From assembly GCA_003150035.1 (NCBI GenBank), contig QALR01000001.1:1-64000 (forward strand): a stretch of 64,000 bases of DNA. The letters run 5' to 3'. Shown here in pieces: positions 34,722-42,647 of the stretch (position 1 is the stretch's first letter; every line of letters begins with the position of its first letter). The translations under genes were made by a program, and so were the position numbers. The notes beneath the pieces were generated by a model. That model saw only the letters and a list, made by a program, of their open reading frames with translations, was not told where the DNA came from and did not search any database. The stretch comes from Clostridiales bacterium. GTDB taxonomy: Bacteria; Bacillota; Clostridia; Oscillospirales; CAG-272.

Positions 34722-35441
34722 ATGGATTGGCTCGAAAATATCAAAAAAATCAAAAAGAACAAAGGCTTTACCAATGAATCGCTTTCTGAAAAATCGGGTA
34801 TTTCGATCGGGACGCTGAACAAGCTTCTTTGCGGCGCTACTTCGGATCCGAAGCTTTCTACGCTGCTCTCGCTTTCGGATGCTTTGGACTGTTCTTTGGA
34901 CGCCCTTATCGGCATCCGGAAAGAGCCGTCCTCTGCTCTTGGCAAAGAGCTTTTGCTCCGGTACGAGGCGCTCGACGCCGCCGGACGAAAAGCGGTGGAT
35001 GATGTTGCCAACAGGGAATACGAACGGATGATAAGGGAGCAGGCGGAAGAGCCGTATTCGTTGGACACGCCTTCGGTACGCAAGCTGCGGCTTTACAATA
35101 TTGCGGTTTCCGCCGGAACGGGTTCTTATCTTTCCGGTGATGATTATCGTGAGATTTCCGTATATTCCAATGAAAAAACAGACGCGGCAGATTTTGCGGT
35201 GAGAGTGTACGGTGACAGCATGATGCCGCGTTATGCGGACGGAGATATTCTGCTTGTGATGAAATCCGACGGTATTGAAAAGGGAGAGCTTGGCATTTTC
35301 GCTCTGAATGGAGAAAGCTTTTTCAAAAAGTATGGCGGCGATCGGCTGATTTCGCTGAACCCCGCCTATCGGGACATCGTGATCGGCGAGAATGATGAAA
35401 TCCTGTGCTTTGGTAAGGTCATCGGCAGATTGAAAAAATAA
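34722..35441 (+). CDS. LexA-like repressor: XRE helix-turn-helix plus S24 self-cleavage domain
   Basis: Predicted DNA-binding repressor that inactivates itself by proteolysis after a stress signal. Residues 1-65 form the XRE helix-turn-helix (ENIKKIKKNKGFTNESLSE, ISIGTLNKLLCG). Residues 125-239 match the S24/LexA domain: the Ala-Gly cleavage pair is in VSAGTG (near 131), the catalytic serine in YGDSMMPRY (near 165) and the lysine in GIFALNGESFFKKY (near 202). Start ATG 34722 with GGAGG 8 bases upstream; the open frame back to 34605 has no good site. It is not LexA itself (different DNA-binding domain). Three repeated elements in the gap to the divergent gene suggest autoregulation. No phage genes are nearby. 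Confidence 0.87.
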   Translation: MDWLENIKKIKKNKGFTNESLSEKSGISIGTLNKLLCGATSDPKLSTLLSLSDALDCSLDALIGIRKEPSSALGKELLLRYEALDAAGRKAVDDVANREYERMIREQAEEPYSLDTPSVRKLRLYNIAVSAGTGSYLSGDDYREISVYSNEKTDAADFAVRVYGDSMMPRYADGDILLVMKSDGIEKGELGIFALNGESFFKKYGGDRLISLNPAYRDIVIGENDEILCFGKVIGRLKK

Positions 35442-35452
35442 TAGGACGATCA

Positions 35453-35486
35453 AAAAAAGACGGATGTATCATCCGCCTTTTTCTTT
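35453..35486. terminator. Bidirectional terminator between LexA-like gene and rubrerythrin
   Basis: GACGGATG (35459-35466) pairs with CATCCGCC (35470-35477) with A-rich and T-rich flanks on both sides. Confidence 0.82.
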
Positions 35487-36029
35487 TTAATAATTTTCTG
35501 CTTTGACCTGGAAATAGCTCTTGGGATGCGCACATACGGGGCATATTTCGGGCGCCTTTTTGCCGACGACGATATGACCGCAGTTGGAGCATTGCCAAAT
35601 GACATCTCCATCTTTGGAGAATACAAGGCCGCCCTCAATGTTGGCGATCAGCTTGCGATAGCGCTCTTCATGCTCTTTTTCGATTTTGCCGACGGCCTCG
35701 AAGAGATAGGCGATGCGGTCGAAGCCCTCTTCTTTTGCTTCTTTGGCAAATTTGTCATACATATCGGTCCATTCGTAATTTTCGCCGGCGGCCGCATCTT
35801 CAAGGTTTGCAAGGGTATCCGGTATTTCACCCCCATGCAGCAGCTTGAACCAGATTTTTGCATGCTCCTTCTCATTGTCTGCTGTTTCCTCAAAAATTTT
35901 TGCAATCTGGACATAGCCGTCCTTTTTTGCTTTGGAGGCGTAATAGGTATATTTATTTCTCGCCTGAGATTCGCCCGCGAACGCCGCCATCAGATTTGCT
36001 TCTGTTCTCGATCCTTTCAGTTCCATCAT
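35487..36029 (-). CDS. rbr: Rubrerythrin
   Basis: Non-haem iron peroxidase that reduces hydrogen peroxide in anaerobes. The 180-residue protein has the four-helix di-iron domain (ESQARNKYTYYASKA, EETADNEKEHAKIWF, EAVGKIEKEHEERYRKL give the E and ExxH ligands) and a C-terminal rubredoxin domain with CSNCG and CPVCAHPKSYF. Two adjacent ATGs (36029, 36026) share AAAGGAG, at 5 and 8 bases; both are possible. Single-gene unit. Its presence supports an anaerobic lifestyle. Confidence 0.97.
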   Translation of the reverse strand: MMELKGSRTEANLMAAFAGESQARNKYTYYASKAKKDGYVQIAKIFEETADNEKEHAKIWFKLLHGGEIPDTLANLEDAAAGENYEWTDMYDKFAKEAKEEGFDRIAYLFEAVGKIEKEHEERYRKLIANIEGGLVFSKDGDVIWQCSNCGHIVVGKKAPEICPVCAHPKSYFQVKAENY

Positions 36030-36115
36030 CCATTCTCCTTTATCAAAATATCAGGACGGCAGAGAGCGCTCTCGACCGTCCTGCTTATATAGCTTACTAC
36101 AAATTCCAAAATAAG

Positions 36116-37795
36116 TCAATAGATAGTTTTGGCATGGATTGCGACAGTGGAGCGCTGCGGCGTGGTTGCCGTCATCGCAAGGGTTGCCATCTTCTCATCG
36201 GCAGGGAAAGCGCCGCGCATGTGCTCTGCATAGGTATGGGAGAAAAATCCGCCTTCAATCTCAAAATATCGGCGCGTATCGAGAAAATAACGCGCGCCCC
36301 CCTTCTTAAGGAACAGATAATCGCCTGCTTTTGTATAAGCGGCAAAGGTATCGGTATCAAGCTTTCCGCCGGGTGTCACTACAAATTCCAGCTTTGTCGG
36401 AATGCGTTCACAGCCGGAGGTCTCAATATCCAATACAGCACCGTCCTCTGTGATATGAACGGTGATTTCCGTGTGGAAATTCTGAATGTTGATAATCTTT
36501 CTCTTGGAATGGTCCATCCGGCGCCAATCAGAGGTTTCCGGCTTTTCATCGAACTGAGAACGGTAACCTGCCGATTCATCACAGATGAGCCGGAACCCAT
36601 CCTCTGTCGGCACAATTTCCCTTGCGCGGAACTGAGAGTGCGGGTCGCCGAAGAAAGAACCGGCGTACCGAACCTGCAAAATGCTGGAGCCATAATTCAT
36701 CTGCAGGAACACGGGGTGTCTGGTGCCAAGCAGCGTGATGACAAGGTCATGCTCCGGCTTATAAATGCGCGCAATGTTGCTTTTGGGAAGAAATTTGGTT
36801 TGATTTTTTGCCGGCGCTTTGGATGCTATCTGGTTCTGCCGTTCTTCCATTTCCGGGAAAAGGAGGAAGAAGGAAAGAAGATCGCAATGATAAATGGAAA
36901 TTGCTGTAGTGAAATCGAAACGATCCAAAATGGTGTCTGCCATATAGGCAAATTCCGGGTTTTTATCCCATAGAGCAAGGAGCAGATAGAAGGAATAGTA
37001 AGGAGCGATGTTGTATTTTCCCCCTTGATCCCATCTTGTGGAGTTCAAGGTGTTGACCGTCAGATCCGGTTCGGTAAAACTAAACATGAGGTTTAAATTT
37101 CGCCTCGGATATTCAAGATAGGTCTCATCATGCAAGAAATATGCCATGACCGTGAACGCATGGTCGCAAATCAGATTATAAGAACCGGTCGAACGTTCGG
37201 TATATTCACCGTTTTCATCACAGTCAATGCCTTCCATCAGAAAACGATCGATGGCTTCCATGAACTTGGAATTCTGCGTATATTGATAGGCAATGGAAAG
37301 ACCGGCGCTGATGACCCACCGATGATTCGGCGTATGGAAGCCGAGCGTTGCCATCGCCTCTCCCATTTTGGAGAGAATCCGTTTTACGATTTCAAACAAT
37401 TCGTCTTCCAGTGCGGTATGCTCAGAAAATTTTGTGAGCACTGCTGTCGTTGTAAAATAGGCCTTGACATGGAAGCCGGTCTGCGCGGGATCGTGGAAGT
37501 TGGTTTCGATCAGGTCAACAGAGCCATCCTCGTGGATATAGGTTTCATATTTTTCCAAGAGGGCAATCGCATATTCCAATAAAGTTTTATCGTGATAGTG
37601 CGGCGAATCGGGCATATAATATCCAAGAACCAGAGACGGGTAAAAGCATCCGTAATAGCCGGGGTCGTCCAAACCAATATATGCGCTCCGTTCAAGCAAT
37701 GCCGTTTCGGGATTCAGACGGACTTTACATAGACTTAATGTGTTTTCTAGATTCTGAAAAAAATGATCCTTCAGGATCTGACTGTGATTTTTCAT
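36116..37795 (-). CDS. Large heparinase II/III-like protein
   Basis: 559 residues. The first 330 are helix-rich with aromatic repeats (YIGLDDPGYYGCFYPSLVLGYY, TPNHRWVISAGLSIAYQY, STGSYNLICDHAFTVMAYFL), as in an alpha/alpha-toroid sugar enzyme; the C-terminal 200 residues are beta-rich (ILQVRYAGSFFGDPHSQFRAREI, ILDIETSGC). This layout resembles heparinase II/III-type polysaccharide lyases or unsaturated-sugar enzymes, but I see no diagnostic catalytic motif. No signal peptide, so it is probably cytoplasmic. The ATG at 37795 is chosen because the promoter begins at 37836; the ribosome site AGGAG is 13 bases away. Isolated gene. Confidence 0.5.
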   Translation of the reverse strand: MKNHSQILKDHFFQNLENTLSLCKVRLNPETALLERSAYIGLDDPGYYGCFYPSLVLGYYMPDSPHYHDKTLLEYAIALLEKYETYIHEDGSVDLIETNFHDPAQTGFHVKAYFTTTAVLTKFSEHTALEDELFEIVKRILSKMGEAMATLGFHTPNHRWVISAGLSIAYQYTQNSKFMEAIDRFLMEGIDCDENGEYTERSTGSYNLICDHAFTVMAYFLHDETYLEYPRRNLNLMFSFTEPDLTVNTLNSTRWDQGGKYNIAPYYSFYLLLALWDKNPEFAYMADTILDRFDFTTAISIYHCDLLSFFLLFPEMEERQNQIASKAPAKNQTKFLPKSNIARIYKPEHDLVITLLGTRHPVFLQMNYGSSILQVRYAGSFFGDPHSQFRAREIVPTEDGFRLICDESAGYRSQFDEKPETSDWRRMDHSKRKIINIQNFHTEITVHITEDGAVLDIETSGCERIPTKLEFVVTPGGKLDTDTFAAYTKAGDYLFLKKGGARYFLDTRRYFEIEGGFFSHTYAEHMRGAFPADEKMATLAMTATTPQRSTVAIHAKTIY

Positions 37796-37835
37796 TTTGT
37801 AATATACACTCCTGCGATTGCGTTTTTTCGCGAGC

Positions 37836-37864
37836 ATTTTATCACAATCAAAAGAATTTGTCAA
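37836..37864 (-). promoter_or_regulatory. Promoter of the heparinase-like gene
   Basis: On the minus strand TTGACA (37859-37864), 17-base spacer, TAAAAT (37836-37841). Start codons upstream of about 37829 are therefore excluded. Confidence 0.82.
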
Positions 37865-37899
37865 TGAAAAATGAACAAAAACATGTATAAAAAACGAGA

Positions 37900-38295
37900 A
37901 AAAAAGTCGATTTCATTATGTAAAATTCATAAATCTTAAAAATCGCCGAAAAGATTCAGCTTGTGATGGGATGTTGCCAAATAATTTCGCTTATCGCCCG
38001 TATGCGACTACATCTGAAACGATTTTTGGCACATCGGGCGAGATAGAGGAGCCTTTGCTTTTGAGGGTTATCGATGCAGTTGCCTGTATGGGGGAATGAA
38101 TAGCGGGAGCTTCCTTTTTGAGATAACGGAACGAACCGCACGGGCATAGCTTGACTGACCGATCCGCTGCCGGCGCCATGATTGCCGTATGAGACGCTTG
38201 TATGATGCGGATAAAATTGAGCTGTGCTTGAGCGCAGGCCACAGAACGAAGCGGATATCAAAGTGCCATTATGGCTCAAAAAGCTATAAAACGAA
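37900..38295. other. Region without a recognisable gene, possibly a relic
   Basis: About 400 bases between the heparinase-like promoter and the mazF terminator. Several frames are open for 50-100 codons on both strands but none has a good start or a recognisable motif. One plus-strand stretch (about 37975-38097) reads like real protein (NNFAYRPYATTSETIFGTSG) and then breaks at a stop. A decayed gene is possible. Confidence 0.4.
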
Positions 38296-38298
38296 TTA

Positions 38299-38323
38299 GC
38301 CCGGCGTGATAGTCACGCCGGGC
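38299..38323 (-). terminator. Terminator of mazF
   Basis: GCCCGGCGTGA (38299-38309) pairs perfectly with TCACGCCGGGC (38313-38323), followed on the minus strand by TAATTCGTTTTA. Confidence 0.85.
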
Positions 38324-38400
38324 CTTGCCCGGAAGGACCAGAAATCTCTCGGCCGCCCCTTTCCGGAGTTTTTCATGAGTTTGCAGAAACTTTCTGCCAT

Positions 38401-38820
38401 TCATGCGGTAACAGCGGGGGTATGTTTTTCCGCTGCAGCCGGAATTTCTGCTTGTCTTTCATGATTTTCATATATGCTGTCAAGTCCAAAGCTGACGGTA
38501 ATTGCGTCGTTGACTCTTTGCATAAGTACGTCGTCAAGGTGTCCCATTTTCTCACGAAGTCTAGTTTTATCAATGGTTCGAATCTGTTCGAGGAGAATAA
38601 CGGAGTCCTTGACAAGCCCGTACTTTTCGGCGTAAACATCGATATGAGTCGGCAGCTTTGCTTTCCCGAGCTGACTTGTGATGGCAGCGGCGATTACAGT
38701 CGGGCTATACTTGTTTCCGACATCGTTTTGTACAATCAGAACGGGACGAAGACCGCCCTGTTCGCTGCCTACGACCGGACTGAGATCTGCATAATAAATA
38801 TCTCCGCGTTTAATGGTCAA
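38401..38820 (-). CDS. mazF: MazF/PemK-family endoribonuclease (toxin)
   Basis: Cleaves mRNA at short sequence motifs. The 139-residue protein has the full family core: IKRGDIYYADLSPVVGSEQ (the GD and aromatic part of the active site), GLRPVLIVQND (catalytic arginine), and VIAAAITSQ (catalytic threonine), then VLLEQIRTIDKTRL. The last 20 residues (AEIPAAAEKHTPAVTA and neighbours) extend beyond the usual end. Start is TTG at 38820 with a weak AGAGAG site. In Bacillus the antitoxin gene (ndoAI) lies directly upstream; here the 300 bases upstream hold no frame long enough, so this copy looks solitary. Confidence 0.92.
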   Translation of the reverse strand: MTIKRGDIYYADLSPVVGSEQGGLRPVLIVQNDVGNKYSPTVIAAAITSQLGKAKLPTHIDVYAEKYGLVKDSVILLEQIRTIDKTRLREKMGHLDDVLMQRVNDAITVSFGLDSIYENHERQAEIPAAAEKHTPAVTA

Positions 38821-39122
38821 TTTGATTCACTCTCTCTTTTTCATACTTTCGGAGGGCCTTATTTGCCTTCCAATTATATTTTTACCAACTTATATCATTT
38901 TTTAATCAGGAAAACTGAGAAATAGATTGTCAAATTATGACAAGTTTCGCACAAATGATTGCCCAAAAGCTTTGGCTGCGCTGTAGCTGGGCGCACGCTG
39001 TTTCTCGCTTTCCTTTATTATTGTATTTCACCTGCTCTGTCTTTGTCACAAATCCTTTGTCCGGACATGTGGCCTATCATAGCGCCCTGTCGGTGCAACA
39101 TGTCCATCGGAATATAGAGCGT
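38821..39122. other. Gap between mazF and enolase, no gene seen
   Basis: About 300 bases upstream of mazF on its coding strand. No antitoxin-like frame is visible. It must contain the mazF promoter, but no pair of hexamers stands out (a TATAAT-like box lies near 38874). Confidence 0.5.
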
Positions 39123-40367
39123 TCAGCTCAGGAGCCTGTCTATTTGGATAAGCCTGTTATATTTGGCAACACGTTCTCCTCTGGCCGGCGCGCCCGCTTT
39201 GAGAAAACCGGCGCCGGTCGCGACGGCGATATCCGAGATAAAAGTATCACTGGTTTCTCCGGAACGGTGGGATATGATGGTTTGGTAACCTTTCGTATGG
39301 GCAAGTCTTATGGCGCCGAGAGCCTCAGAGAGGGTGCCGATTTGATTCGGTTTGATAAGGATGGCATTCGCAAGCCCCTCTTGTATGCCATTGTGCAGAC
39401 GGCTGCTGTTTGTGACGAAAAGGTCGTCTCCCACCAGCATGATTTTTTTGCCGAGAAGCTCCGTTATTTTGCGCCAGCCAGAAATATCATTTTCTCCGAC
39501 GGGGTCTTCTATAGAGAGAATCGGGTACCTATCACACCACCCCAAAAATTTGGCGATAAGCTCGTCCGAGGTCAGAAGCAGCCCTCGTCCCGGTAGGGAA
39601 TAGAGGTCCCCATGGGCCCACTCGCTTGCGGCAACGTCGAGAGCCAGTTTTACCGTATCGGTGGTATAGCCGGCTTGCTGTATAGCGGTGAGAATACATT
39701 CTATTGCTGCCTCGTCATCTGACAGGTCCGGTGCAAAACCGCCTTCGTCACCGACGGAGGTGGCAAGACCTCTGCTGTGAAGGAGCGTACGCAGGGCTTG
39801 GTAAATTTCACTGCCGATTCTTACAGCTTCGGAAATGTTATCGGCCCCTACCGGGACGATCATGAATTCCTGAATATCAATGTTGTTATCCGCGTGACGT
39901 CCCCCGTTTAGGATGTTCATCATCGGAACCGGCATGGAGACGCTTCCGTATATACCGCCGAGATAACGATAAAGCGGCATCTCATAGGCGTTTGCGGCCG
40001 CTCTTGCTGCCGCAAGGGAAATGGCAAGAAGCGCATTGGCACCGAATTTTGATTTATTACCGGTTCCGTCAAGCTCGCAAAGGCACCTGTCTAATACAGA
40101 TTGGGCAGAAGCATCTATGCCTCGAATTTTCGGCAAAAGCACAGCTTCTATATCTGTACATACACCGCGAGTACCATGTCCCCCATACCGGGAGGGCTCG
40201 CCGTCTCGGCGCTCGGTCGCTTCATATTCGCCAGTGGAGGCACCGGACGGCACGCTTGCCACACCATATGCGCCGCCTTCTAAAGCCAGATGAACCGTGA
40301 TTGTGGGGTTTCCTCTGGAATCCAATGTTTCAAAAGCCCGTATAGATGAGATTTTTTTGTTTGTCAT
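39123..40367 (-). CDS. eno: Enolase (divergent)
   Basis: Converts 2-phosphoglycerate to phosphoenolpyruvate. 414 residues, slightly short. Signatures present: LDSRGNPT, GASTGEYEA, the metal-binding SIEDPVGEND and VGDDLFVTN, GDEGGFAPDL, and SHRSGETSDTFISDI near the C-terminus. The catalytic-lysine segment reads LIKPNQIGTLSEA rather than the usual LIKVNQIGTLTET, and there are other local differences, so this may be a second, diverged enolase. The ATG at 40367 with AAGGAG 7 bases upstream is preferred over 40391. No glycolytic neighbours are present. Confidence 0.9.
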   Translation of the reverse strand: MTNKKISSIRAFETLDSRGNPTITVHLALEGGAYGVASVPSGASTGEYEATERRDGEPSRYGGHGTRGVCTDIEAVLLPKIRGIDASAQSVLDRCLCELDGTGNKSKFGANALLAISLAAARAAANAYEMPLYRYLGGIYGSVSMPVPMMNILNGGRHADNNIDIQEFMIVPVGADNISEAVRIGSEIYQALRTLLHSRGLATSVGDEGGFAPDLSDDEAAIECILTAIQQAGYTTDTVKLALDVAASEWAHGDLYSLPGRGLLLTSDELIAKFLGWCDRYPILSIEDPVGENDISGWRKITELLGKKIMLVGDDLFVTNSSRLHNGIQEGLANAILIKPNQIGTLSEALGAIRLAHTKGYQTIISHRSGETSDTFISDIAVATGAGFLKAGAPARGERVAKYNRLIQIDRLLS

Positions 40368-40526
40368 GCTGCTGCTCCTTTTTAGGGACATTTTTGGATA
40401 GAAATGAAAATCCGGATGTCCGCTTTTTTATTTGGAATATTATGAAGATTATTGTCATATATTGAAGTACTTATGCGCCTGCAACGAACGAGGCAGAGGC
40501 TTTGGGACAAAAAATTCGGAAAATAC

Positions 40527-40555
40527 TTGATTTTTTAAAAAAGTTATGATATAAT
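40527..40555 (+). promoter_or_regulatory. Promoter of the pcp operon
   Basis: TTGATT (40527-40532), 17-base spacer, TATAAT (40550-40555), about 70 bases before the pcp start. Confidence 0.8.
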
Positions 40556-40628
40556 CTTCAAAGATTTCTCTAAAGGGAGAGATGAAAGAATCGGCAGGGC
40601 TTTCCTGTGTTCAAAAAGGAATTTTTAT

Positions 40629-41240
40629 ATGGCTGTCAGAATATTGCTTACCGGATTTGAACCGTTTGGCAACGATGACTACAATCCATCCGCCGAGGCA
40701 GTAGAACGCGTATCCAGCATAAGGGGAGCACGGATCGAAAAGCTTATCTTACCGGTTGTGTGGGGTACCGCATTCGAGAGAATGCAAACGGTCTGGGAAG
40801 ATTTTTCTCCTGATCTTGTGTTGATGACAGGGCTTGCAGGTGGATCAGACCGAATCCGAATCGAACGGGTGGGAATAAATCTTTGCGGTGCTGCAAAAGA
40901 TAGCCTTGGAAAATATCCGAATGGCTCCGAGGATTGCGCAGCGGAGAGAAGAATCAGCGAGAATGGAGCAGATGCTTATTTTTCGACATATGATGAAAAG
41001 AGCATTCTAAATGCTCTTCGGTCTGCCGGAATTCCCGCAGGATATTCTTTTTCTGCCGGTACGTATTTATGCAATTATATCCTATATTCTTCTCTGGAGA
41101 AAATATCAAGAGAAAAAAGAACGATCAAGGCTGGATTCCTCCATGTCCCCTATGCGAATGGGATGAGGGAGAATGTTCCCTGTCTGCCGATTGATATCAT
41201 TGTTGCGGCCTTGGAGCTTGCGTTATCCAATATGTTATAG
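40629..41240 (+). CDS. pcp: Pyroglutamyl-peptidase I
   Basis: Cysteine peptidase (C15) that removes N-terminal pyroglutamate from peptides. The 203-residue length is normal. Motifs: LLTGFEPFGNDDYNPS (6-21), the catalytic cysteine in SAGTYLCNYILY (near 142), and the histidine in GFLHVPY (near 166). The catalytic glutamate would be in the MTGLAGGSDRIRIER segment near 67-81, which differs from the usual GQAGGR pattern. Start ATG 40629 with AAAAGGAA. The following lipoprotein gene starts 11 bases after its stop codon. Confidence 0.92.
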   Translation: MAVRILLTGFEPFGNDDYNPSAEAVERVSSIRGARIEKLILPVVWGTAFERMQTVWEDFSPDLVLMTGLAGGSDRIRIERVGINLCGAAKDSLGKYPNGSEDCAAERRISENGADAYFSTYDEKSILNALRSAGIPAGYSFSAGTYLCNYILYSSLEKISREKRTIKAGFLHVPYANGMRENVPCLPIDIIVAALELALSNML

Positions 41241-41251
41241 GAGGTGGGATA

Positions 41252-42001
41252 ATGAAGTATATAAGGAAAATTGCTGCGGCTATACTCGCTGTCGCGCTGA
41301 TTGCCGGGGTATATGCCTGTACGCCGTCTAAAAAAGTACAGAATGAAGTATACGACTATCTGAATGAAAAATATACGGGTTTGGAATTTTCGCTTCTTGA
41401 TTACACACAGGATAAAGAAACGAGCGGGAGATATACGGTTTTTGCAAGATGTCTGACTACCAATGTCGACTTTGAGATTTATGTTTCTTCTCTTTTTATT
41501 ACTGACAGCTATGGGGTGAGCTATGCCAATTCTGTTATGGATCCGCAGATTTTAGATGCGCTTGGAAATGCGCGTAGCCTTGGTTGTGTAGAGGATGTGC
41601 AATGGCTTGATCTTTATGAGGAAGACAGCGATGGATATCGATTTGATGAGGTAGATCCGAATATTTCTTATGATGTCAAGGATGTCAATGAAATATATCG
41701 TATACGGCTTGCTGATGTGATTTCGGCAAACGAGGCGGCCCAATGCGTTTATCTTGTAATGACCTCCTTGGACACAGCTGGCATTGAGTTGGACCGTGCA
41801 ACCTTTGAGTTTACATTGGATGAAACACCGATTTTGTTTACGACAGACACAGCCTCTGTGAAAGAAATTCCGCTTGAGGATTTAGAGGCCAAATTCTATG
41901 CGGCGGAATCCTCGGCGCAGCCGAATGGAAATATTCTTTATAGCACGACACTTTATAAAGAGATTAGTTATTTTATAGATAGCAGCAGCGAAAATGAATA
42001 A
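41252..42001 (+). CDS. Unknown lipoprotein downstream of pcp
   Basis: 249 residues with a lipoprotein signal: MKYIRKIAAAILAVALIAG and lipobox VYAC (cysteine near 23). The mature chain is acidic, with NEKYTGLEFSLLDYTQDK and DVKDVNEIYRIRLADVISANE, and no recognisable domain. The 11-base spacing to pcp and the terminator after it make a two-gene operon, so it may help present or capture peptides at the surface; that is a guess. Confidence 0.75.
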   Translation: MKYIRKIAAAILAVALIAGVYACTPSKKVQNEVYDYLNEKYTGLEFSLLDYTQDKETSGRYTVFARCLTTNVDFEIYVSSLFITDSYGVSYANSVMDPQILDALGNARSLGCVEDVQWLDLYEEDSDGYRFDEVDPNISYDVKDVNEIYRIRLADVISANEAAQCVYLVMTSLDTAGIELDRATFEFTLDETPILFTTDTASVKEIPLEDLEAKFYAAESSAQPNGNILYSTTLYKEISYFIDSSSENE

Positions 42002-42003
42002 AG

Positions 42004-42045
42004 AACAGCCGTCAGACTTCATGCTGAAGTCTGACGGCTGTTTTC
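42004..42045 (+). terminator. Terminator of the pcp-lipoprotein operon
   Basis: A perfect 18-pair stem, AACAGCCGTCAGACTTCA (42004-42021) with its complement (42025-42042), loop TGC, followed by TTTCG. Confidence 0.93.
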
Positions 42046-42110
42046 GTTTGATCTATCGAGATGTTCTATGACGGAAATCTTCAAAAATTTTTCTGCCGGG
42101 CCGGATGCCT

Positions 42111-42647
42111 TTATCCAGTGTAGGATTCATTCCCTGCAAAGGTATTATAATTTTGGGCCAAGGAATCCCATGTTCGCTTGTCTACCATACCGGTTTGCGG
42201 CAGCCGGTTGAGTCCCTGAAATCTTCGGACAGCGTCGGAGGTTTCTCTGTCGTAGGTCCCGCTTGGAACGATATTTTCAAAGTCGTCATATACAACAGCT
42301 ACGGCGGACAGCAGAATTTGTATGATATAGATAATATCGCTTTTTTCTCCGAGATGGGTTACATAGTCAGCGCTTGGAAACGGGAAAATGGCGATACCGG
42401 GGCTGATTTTATAGATAGCATCTCCGTATTCTTCCATCACTTTATTCCAGGTATCATAATCGACGGTTCCGGTTGGCGGAAGCCCGTATATGACCTGAAA
42501 TTCCCTGACTGCTTCCTCGGTATCCGGACCAAAGATGCCGTCGGCGATGATGATGCTCATATTTCCGTTGATTTGCGCGATTTTTCGGAGCTTGGATTGC
42601 AGCTCATAGACTTCGTTCGGATAGGAATTGAAATTCGAGGTATTCAT
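42111..42647 (-). CDS. Protein with two peptidoglycan-binding domains
   Basis: 178 residues made of two PG_binding_1 repeats: residues about 10-75 (VYELQSKLRKIAQINGN, IADGIFGPDTEEAVREFQ, TGTVDYDTWNKV) and about 95-165 (VPSGTYDRETSDAVRRFQ, TGMVDKRTWDSLAQ). It has no catalytic domain and no signal peptide. The start ATG overlaps the stop of the preceding gene (ATGA at 42644-42647), so translation is coupled. Last gene of the three-gene operon; it probably attaches to peptidoglycan, perhaps the spore cortex. Confidence 0.85.
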   Translation of the reverse strand: MNTSNFNSYPNEVYELQSKLRKIAQINGNMSIIIADGIFGPDTEEAVREFQVIYGLPPTGTVDYDTWNKVMEEYGDAIYKISPGIAIFPFPSADYVTHLGEKSDIIYIIQILLSAVAVVYDDFENIVPSGTYDRETSDAVRRFQGLNRLPQTGMVDKRTWDSLAQNYNTFAGNESYTG

